A stretch of 64,000 nt of DNA, taken from positions 29,498,508-29,562,507 of the forward strand of contig NC_088776.1 in the NCBI RefSeq assembly GCF_954871325.1, written 5' to 3'. A model generated the notes under the pieces. That model worked only from the letters and a program-made list of their open reading frames with translations, did no database searches and was not told the DNA's origin. Position numbers and translations under genes: made by a program. Shown here one piece after another: positions 56,674-64,000 of the stretch. Source of the stretch: Gordionus sp. m RMFG-2023 (taxonomy: Eukaryota; Nematomorpha; Gordioida; Chordodea; Parachordodidae). The number at the start of each line of letters is the position of its first letter. The first letter of the stretch is position 1.

Positions 56674-56863
56674 TATTGTTGTTAAACGGCTTCAAAAACG
56701 GTTACCCAATATTTTAGATAAAAAATATGCAAGCCTCGAGATTTCGTTAATAGATGTCTAAACTATCTGACACCTATGAGAAAAATCCCCAGGCTTTCAT
56801 AATATTTTTTGGCTAAATTCTTGAGTTAGTCTTTTTTAAAAATTGAGCTGTTTAACAACACTA
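56674..56863. mobile_element. hAT-type MITE, TAGTGTTGTTAA family, 190 bp
   Basis: Begins TATTGTTGTTAAACGGC and ends GCTGTTTAACAACACTA, with the inner CCAATATTTTAG and TTTTGGCTAAATT blocks, GAGATTT and TAGATGTCTAAA shared with copies near 13.8, 17.2 and 18.7 kb. Confidence 0.65.
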
Positions 56864-57520
56864 CTCTACTCTTTTCCATTCATGTCAACTATTCACTATT
56901 TGTTTCGCCTGGGCTAATTAATTGAAGGGATTATCATATTCAAACTTTCATCAACTATTTATTATTTTTAAAGGAAGTAAATTCTTTCTTACTATTATAA
57001 ATATTATCGCAATTTTTCTTTCTAATTCCCAAAACCAAACTGGTCTTCGTCATTTTCTGTTTATTTAAATGATGAGAGTTTTAACTTCAATTTTTACCAA
57101 TAGTAAAAATTAGGCTACTCTGTGAACAACTTGTGCGGTATTAATATTCTTTCTCCAAAACGATTGCATTTGCTTCATTTATTCACATTGTCATCAAATT
57201 ATTCAACAAATCACTCAATTATCTGGTGAGATAATAAAATTTTTTTAATTTGATTACAAGTTAGAAACCTTTAGTTTTCCTGTGGATAACTCTTAGAAAG
57301 AAAGGGCTTTTCTTTAATTGCTCGTTTTGTTCTTTTCCATAGAACTTACAACAGAAAGACTCATTTATAGTTTACCAGCTTGGAAATTGGCTACACATCT
57401 TAAAGTTTTGTAGTAGAAGTGGGTTTCTCATGGGTATACTATACATTTAAGGTGTTTAATCCATTTCTCTTTTATTTGGTGAATTATGATAATCGGCTAT
57501 AACCCAAAAGTTGCCTTCCA
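56864..57520. other. Stretch without recognised features
   Basis: Somewhat less AT-rich than average but with no frame, RNA or repeat that I can name. Confidence 0.35.
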
Positions 57521-57526
57521 CCTCTA

Positions 57527-57823
57527 ATGGAAATTCAGAAAAACCACCTACATAAAACAGTTTATACTTTAATAGATAATATTCTCATTGAAGATGGTTT
57601 TCTATCTATAGATGACAATAATATCCTCAACCAGAAAAGCAGATTATTAGCCTGGAATTTTGCTTGTATTGACGCTCTTATGATCAATAACTACTTTCCG
57701 AACATTATCCAAGTAAAAATCCGAGAATTCAATCGATATTCTTTTTTAACTAATTTTATTATAAAACTACTCGTCCCGAAACGATTGCATTCTCAAGCAA
57801 CAAATATCTTTATCAATGAGTAA
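57527..57823 (+). pseudogene. Retroelement-associated domain fossil, + strand
   Basis: An open frame reading HLHKTVYTLIDNILIEDGFL, then SRLLAWNFACIDALMINNYF. It resembles the part of the same RT-associated domain that precedes the piece found at 52848-53052 (DGxRPDGLxxxPWxxGRxLxWDxTCVDTLAxSxx). The C-terminal third has lost the resemblance. No start, splice sites or flanking exons support a host gene. Broken fossil; element type uncertain. Confidence 0.4.
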
Positions 57824-57829
57824 ATTAAA

Positions 57830-60800
57830 TGTAGGTATTCGAATAAAAACCCAAAATGATCCTTGAAAAGTTTTACATATTGAAAACGTTCTTCCAACAT
57901 CCTCACTTGATCAAGTAATACGTTAAAATTCAATCTGAATTATTTTTGTGGATCATATGTAATCGCGTGATATCCATCGTATGAAAATTGTTTTTAAACT
58001 TTTCATCTTCAAAATGTTATTAAAAGAAAGTACTGCTCATCCAAACTCATTTCCTATTCTTCATATTCTTTCGGTGAGATGAAAGAATTCTAAAACAATT
58101 TTCTAACGATTTAAAAAATCTTGCGTTCTCTGTGAGTGTAACGGCTCATTCTAATTGAAAATTGTCACTTTGCATCTTTGTTTACTAAAGTTGAGGGGTT
58201 TCAGGTACAAATAGAATTACATCAAAACCAAGGTGAAATCGGGGATGGTGTGGCAATCTCCTTGGAAATTATTGTGAACCAGGGGTAGCCTTTACAATCT
58301 TAGGTGGCTCAAAAAACTTTTAAAATTATTTTCAAAAGTCCTTTATTTTTAACATTTTCAAAATGACCTTTTTTGTACTAATATTTTCATAAAGATCTTT
58401 AAAGTATTTTCAAATGTTCAGGGACTCTTTAAATTTTTTAGGGCGCACGAGCCTTGCACTTCCCCCTCCAGTGGCGCTATTATTGTGAATAAGTTTGTGT
58501 CATGGTGATTTAAATTAAGTTAGTGCTACATTATTCAAAAATAATTAAGACTTTCAAATCAAAACTTTATTTAATATATTACTATAAAGAATTATCTTAT
58601 TTCAACCTAAATATTTAATACACCACAAATTTTTTAAACTTTATTCAATTTTTAAATTATAAGATTATTAATATTAAGAATTAATTATAAATCAAAAATA
58701 AAAAGTTAAAAGTAATTATTGTAAACATAAAATTGTATCCCTTTTAAAGGAAAAATAAAAGGCGAAATAAATATTTAAAATAAATTATCGTAAAAGTAAA
58801 AAAAGTCATTTTACAATTTATAAGTTGTGGTTTTATTTATCCTTTATAATCGAGGATAAAACTATCCCCCCCCCCCCACACATAGAGATCTTGAAATTCT
58901 ATTTCCACCCTCCGAATTCTGGACGATCTCATGGTTCCTACTCTATAATTTTAAGAAAAAATTCAAGAAATTATATAAAAGGGGAAAACCTAAAAACTAA
59001 AAGTAAACACAAAATAAAATTTGTTTTGTACATAATATGATTAACGCAAAAAAATGTAAAAATGTATTTAAATATATAACACTTGGCAAAATGTTAATTT
59101 TTATGAGGATTTTACATATAAAAAACACTTAACATTTACTAAATTCACCTGCATTAATACATCAAACCAAATGAGAAGTGTTTCTAAAAATGAAAATTGT
59201 TTTAGTTCTTTGGCCAATAAAATTGCCTCTGTGCAGCATTTGGGATCATTAGTTTTTTCAAGTACATAGGTTGTACATCATAAATATAACCAACTTAATA
59301 TCGGATGACCTTTAAACTCTCTACCTTACTCACCCATCTCATTTCAGATAACAAGGTTAATATTAATTATTTACACCTTTTTCTACTAAAAACATTTGCA
59401 GATTATTATTTATCTACATGACCATTCACCTATATGTTCCTTTCCAACTTACGTTTAAATTTTTAAATTAACTATTGTTAACCATGTAATATTCAGTTAT
59501 CGATTCACCTAAATCACAATAACAAGAAATGTGAACCAACTGCTTGCTCAATATCGATATCAAATATTTTTTGCATTTCAGAAGTGGCTCATGTTTACAT
59601 TTTTTAAAGTGTTTGGAAAGAGCTCCTTTTTAAGAAATAATAAAATTAGCTTCTTTCTCTTTCTCAGCGTCTGAATCAAATTTGTTTCCTTTTCCTAAAA
59701 GATAATATATAGCAGGTCCTCACAATTTCGCTAAAACAGTATTCTTTTTATTAAACAATTTATTATATTTTAAGGTTCTGGAACTAGTATCTAATATATA
59801 TATTAAATTAAACTTCTAATAGCCTATTCTAAATCTTAATTAAAATTATAACTCAATTGAAATGAGATTAGTATGTATACCCATATGCATTAAATGAAAA
59901 CTATGGTGCAAATATAGTTTTTTAATCTTAAGACAAACGAATCATTATATCCAAAAGGTCATTACATTAGTAAAGATTAATTTCGAAATATTAATTGATA
60001 AATTTGGAATTTTTTTCATAAATCAAGAAAAAAACTTAGTTGTGTAAATTTAGACTAGAGGTTAAAAATATTTGATTTAGAGTAGTGTCCTCCGCAAGTA
60101 ACAATATTTAACTCCTCCCACTCTCTCCTTTCTCACATACCTAATTAGAAATATATAAAAATATATACCATAATTAAAAAATATTATTTGACACTTTTAA
60201 GATAATAAGTTCTTGATAGATGATATTTATAACATGGAGGAAACTGAAAATTAAACATATATTTGACAACAAATTTCATAAGATTAACAACATTCCAAAG
60301 CCCCACAAAATAATTGAGAAGAAGGGAAGGAGGTGGATGCATTTACTACATCATCAGAACACAGTACAACTATAACTAAAGTTGACAGGTCTTTAGGTAA
60401 ATGAATTTACATACATGTACAGATTTTTTATAAAAAATGCATTTTAGATACGAATGCATATCTTATTAAAAATATATAAATATACAAACTAAATAAGAGT
60501 ATTGTTGATACAAGATATATTTTATGAAAAAATTTACATATTCCTGCACAATAACCCATAAAGTCAATGAATAGGTTAATATAATCCTGTGGTTCGAAAA
60601 AAAAATAATCCTTTTCCCACCCCATTGCTGGAAAGGAATTGTGTGTGATTCAACATTAAGACTGAAAATGGAGAGATGTATAAATCAATAAACAGAAACC
60701 ATGAGCGACCAAGAATTTGCTTTGCATGGCGATAATTTTATAAAAAAATTTAATTAAACTTGATGTTATATTTTAAAAGGTTATTCAACAGTATTTGAAT

Positions 60801-61025
60801 AATATATATGTCACACAAACTTATAACGTATTATATTATTAAGGTCAATCTAATTGAATACTTATAGAAGTAATATATAATCATTATAAAATAGTATATA
60901 TATACAGAATTACAAATATAAATAAATAGACGAGCTAAAAAAAAGTTGGGTTCTTCGGTCAAGTAAATATTAAATAGAAAATATTGAATATCAAATGTAT
61001 AATTAATGGGTAAAATAAAAAAATA
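57830..61025. other. Stretch without supported genes
   Basis: AT-rich. A block at 58281-58470 begins CAGGGGTAGCC and ends CCCCCTCCAG and may be a small decayed element. A C run lies at 58866-58877. The open frames here (58825-59040, 60428-60625) lack recognisable domains. Confidence 0.35.
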
Positions 61026-61606
61026 ATATATCTTTTTAGAAATTATTAGTGATATTTCAAAAATTACATTAAATGAATTCCAAAAAGAAGAATGCTCTCT
61101 TGACGATTATGTAGATTATATTAAATATATGTTGAATGTAAAGAATATTCCTCAAACTGAAGCAACATGCAACTTTGAAAAAATTATTTATATATGGAGG
61201 AATAAATATAATAACTAATATAAAAAAATTACTATTTCCAAGAAAAATTGATGATGTTGTATGGGCAGATATACACAAAATTGCAAAACAACTTTTTAAA
61301 GATGAAAAAACTGTTTTGGCATCAAGAATTGATTTCATTAGATTAAGTGGCGGACCAAGAATCCGTATTGAGTCATTTAAAAAATATAAACGAACTAGCC
61401 CGGTGATGCGAATTTGAAGATAATATAGAATTACGAATTCGTTATCAATTAATAGCTGGATTGAAGATGTCATAACTAGATGAAGAACTACGTTTAAGGT
61501 ACCCAGATAGAGACGAAGATCAACCATTAAGCTTAAACAAGGTTATAGAAATGGGTTTATATAATACTACTAAAATGGTCTATAAGATCAAAGAGACGAT
61601 TAAGTA

Positions 61607-61765
61607 TAAGGATAATAATAAACGATTAAATCAAAATGATAATTATAATCGACAGTATAATGATAATAATAAACGATTAAACAAAATGATAATTATAATC
61701 ACAGTATAATGATAATAATAAACGATTAAACAAAATGATAATTATAATCGACAGTATAATGATAA
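61607..61765 (+). repeat. Tandem repeat of about 57-59 bp in the Gag-like region
   Basis: Three copies of GATAATAATAAACGATTAAA plus AAAATGATAATTATAATC and CAGTATAAT. Translation of the unit is rich in Asn, Asp and Tyr. It lies within the Ty3/Gypsy-like fossil. Confidence 0.85.
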
Positions 61766-63462
61766 TGATAATCGGCACTATCAAAATGATAATGAAATAT
61801 TCATAAAAAGAGAACCAATTCAAAATTATGCACTTTGCCGTATGTTGTAAAACTAGAGGAAAGGTTTAGGGTAAAAATTACAATATTTACGACGACGATT
61901 CAGATTTCTCAATAAGAAAGGTCTCAAAATATGGATAGCAACCGACAATTACGGTATTAATAAACAACCACGAAATTAAAATGGAATATGATACAGATCA
62001 GCAGTAACTCTCATTAATGCAACAATAAGGAATAACATTGGGAGGCCAAAACTTAGAATGGTTAAAGCTCCAACTACATATGGAAACAATACAATAAAAA
62101 TTATGGGCGAAGCTTATGTAGAAATTGAAAATTGAAACGTTTGGAAGAAAATAACATAATAAAGAAAATAGATCCATCGTCAACAGTGACCTGGAGTACT
62201 CCAATGGTAGTGGTATGTAAAACTTCAGATGAACTACGATTATGTGGTGATTTTAAAGTAATATTGAATACATTTTTACTAAAAGACTAACACATTCTAT
62301 CAAGGTTTGAATGAATAATTGCAAAGATCACTAATGGAAATAAGTATACAACATTAGATCTAAATGGCGCATATCTACAAATGAGTATTGACGAAGAATC
62401 TCAAGAATTATTAACCATGGTAACACCAAATGGATACTACCGCTCTTTATGATTACTCTTGGTATAGCTACAACAATAATATTTCAACGATATATGGACG
62501 ATAAACTGGCTGACTTTAAAAATACAGCAGTTTATTTAGACGATGTTATAATCACAGGAAAAAATGATACAGAACATGTAGAGAATATAAACAAATCCTT
62601 AAAAAATTACAAAATGCGGGATTAAAAGTCAAAACAAGCAAAATAAATTTTCTGAAAGAAAAGGTATCATAGGATACATAATAGATGAATATGTAATACA
62701 ACCAAAAGAAAATAATAGCAATACAAAAATATTTAATTCCAAAAGATAGACATAACATAAAATCATTTTTAGGTATAACGCGGTTTATACCAAACTTACA
62801 TGGAATTCGTAGATAAAACTAGTAAAAATGTTAAATGGAATTGGACTAAAAAGGATGATACATTATTTGAAAAAGCAAAAGGAATAGTAACAGAACAAAA
62901 TATTATACAGTTTTATAAACCTGACCATTAGTTAATATTAGAAACCGGTTCATCTAACTAAAGATTTGGAGATGTACTCCTGCAAAAATATAATAATAGA
63001 AACGAATTTCCAATAGGGTACACCTCGAGAACCTTAAAAGCTGAAAAGAATTATTCTATAATAGACAAATAAGCTAAAGCAATAATAAAGTGTAGAAGAA
63101 TTTTATAACTATTTGTATGGAAGCAAGTTTTTAATATGAACGGACCACAGACCTTTAATAAAGATATATGGCAATAACAGATTTATTAACAAATCAAAGA
63201 TTATTACGTTGGGCCTATAAATTATCTCCATATGATTATATTATCGTGTATAAGAATGGCGCTAATAATATAATTGCATATATTTTATCGCGAAATCCAA
63301 TAGAGAAAAATGCTAATAGAATAACAAGCGAAAATAAAACAGTGATGTATATAAGAAATCTTATTTATGATACATTAACTATATCTAGGAAAGAACTTAG
63401 AGAAGAAACCGCAAAAGATCCAATCTTATGAAGAATAAAAATATTAATAAATGGTAAAATAT

Positions 63463-63522
63463 ACAAAAAAAAAGAAAGAATGAAAAAAAAGAAAGAAAGA
63501 ATAAAAAAGAAAGAATGAAATC
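63463..63522 (+). repeat. Purine-only GAAA/GAATG simple repeat
   Basis: Runs of A broken by GAAAG and GAATG units over about 60 bp, within the Ty3/Gypsy-like fossil between RNase H and integrase. Confidence 0.8.
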
Positions 63523-64000
63523 AAGCACCAGAATTACAAGCTTTTAAAACTAGAATAGATGTTTTAGAAAATGATGACGGTATTTTATTTTGGAATGGCA
63601 GATTAATCATTCCGTACTCACTTTAAAAAGAGTTTTACATATATTGCAAACGGGACATCCGAGTATTACATCAATGAAATCCATTACGAGACATTATATA
63701 TGGTGGGAACAATTAGATAAAGATGTTAAAAAACTAGTTAACAGCTGTATTGAATGTCAAAAACAACGCATAGATATATCATATGTTATACCAGTGGAAT
63801 CCGTCATCGCAACCCTGGAAAATGGAAGGAAAGATAATAAATCAACAAGCTAAATTCTCTTATGATGTAGAGAAACGAAAAAATCATATGAAAACATGCC
63901 GACCAATTACGAACAAGGGAAAACTAATTGAACCCAAATCAATAAAAATAGATGACAATATAAAGTTAGGAGAAAATAAAACAGTAGAAAAAATTGTACC

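Larger units (their letters stand above)
61030..64000 (+). mobile_element. Ty3/Gypsy-like LTR retrotransposon fossil, runs off the window
   Basis: Part order fits Ty3/Gypsy: a Gag-like region (about 61030-61800) with an Asn-rich tandem repeat, a decayed protease-linker region, reverse transcriptase (MVVVCKTSDELRLCGDF, LDLNGAYLQMSIDEES, YLDDVIITG), RNase H (GYTSRTLKAEKNYS), and integrase zinc-binding segment (HPSITSMKSITRHYIWW with CIECQKQR near 63650-63770). The left long terminal repeat was not recognised and the right end is outside. It is broken in many places and cannot be active. Confidence 0.8.

Noticed and set aside
58281-58470. MITE starting CAGGGGTAGCC and ending CCCCCTCCAG
   Set aside because: Ends do not pair convincingly and no target duplication was seen.
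60428-60625. 65-residue minus-strand frame
   Set aside because: No domain, start context or splice evidence; chance frame likely.

Overview
The window is eukaryotic nuclear DNA. It is very AT-rich, has spliced genes, contains no bacterial-style gene packing, and is crowded with transposable elements. The one host gene I can assemble is GMPPB, the catalytic beta subunit of GDP-mannose pyrophosphorylase. Seven in-frame exons run from 15980 to 39543 on the + strand and give 366 residues, close to the 360 of the human protein. The protein looks animal-like. The two first introns are only 39 nt each, while introns 3 and 6 are about 12.7 kb and 7.7 kb and are filled with mobile elements. Tiny introns plus AT-rich, repeat-rich DNA suggest a streamlined or parasitic animal. 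A myxozoan cnidarian is one possibility, but this is only inference.

Layout. 1-15 kb: upstream repeat desert with a hAT relic, a ~270-bp tandem repeat, a hAT with perfect 8-bp target duplications (2085-3309), a 606-bp tandem duplication, a tRNA-derived SINE, a small MITE, a decayed hAT (6107-8180) and several TAGTGTTGTTAA-type MITEs. 15.3-16.0 kb: an antisense 5'-truncated LINE that stops 22 bp before the GMPPB start codon. 16-39.5 kb: GMPPB. Intron 3 holds nested MITEs with a hAT (17473-18603), an RTE-clade LINE with a tRNA-like head (20439-22996), satellites, an interrupted conserved domain and a 3-kb foldback element (26107-29102). Intron 5 holds a MITE. Intron 6 holds a nearly whole hAT (32712-36379), a 1.2-kb foldback element and another hAT MITE (37794-38578). 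39.5-50 kb: more hAT material, including a 3.4-kb BED-finger hAT (46413-49774). 50-64 kb: fossils of Ty3/Gypsy-like and other retroelements, ending in a Ty3/Gypsy fossil that runs off the right edge.

How it works together. GMPPB makes GDP-mannose for N-glycans, O-mannosylation and GPI anchors. Everything else recognised is selfish DNA or its debris. The hAT families differ from one another in the short GC-rich motif arrayed just inside their ends, and several can be ordered in time by nesting. No CRISPR array, operon, rRNA or certain functional tRNA gene was seen. Coordinates of decayed repeats are approximate; exon boundaries of GMPPB were read base by base.
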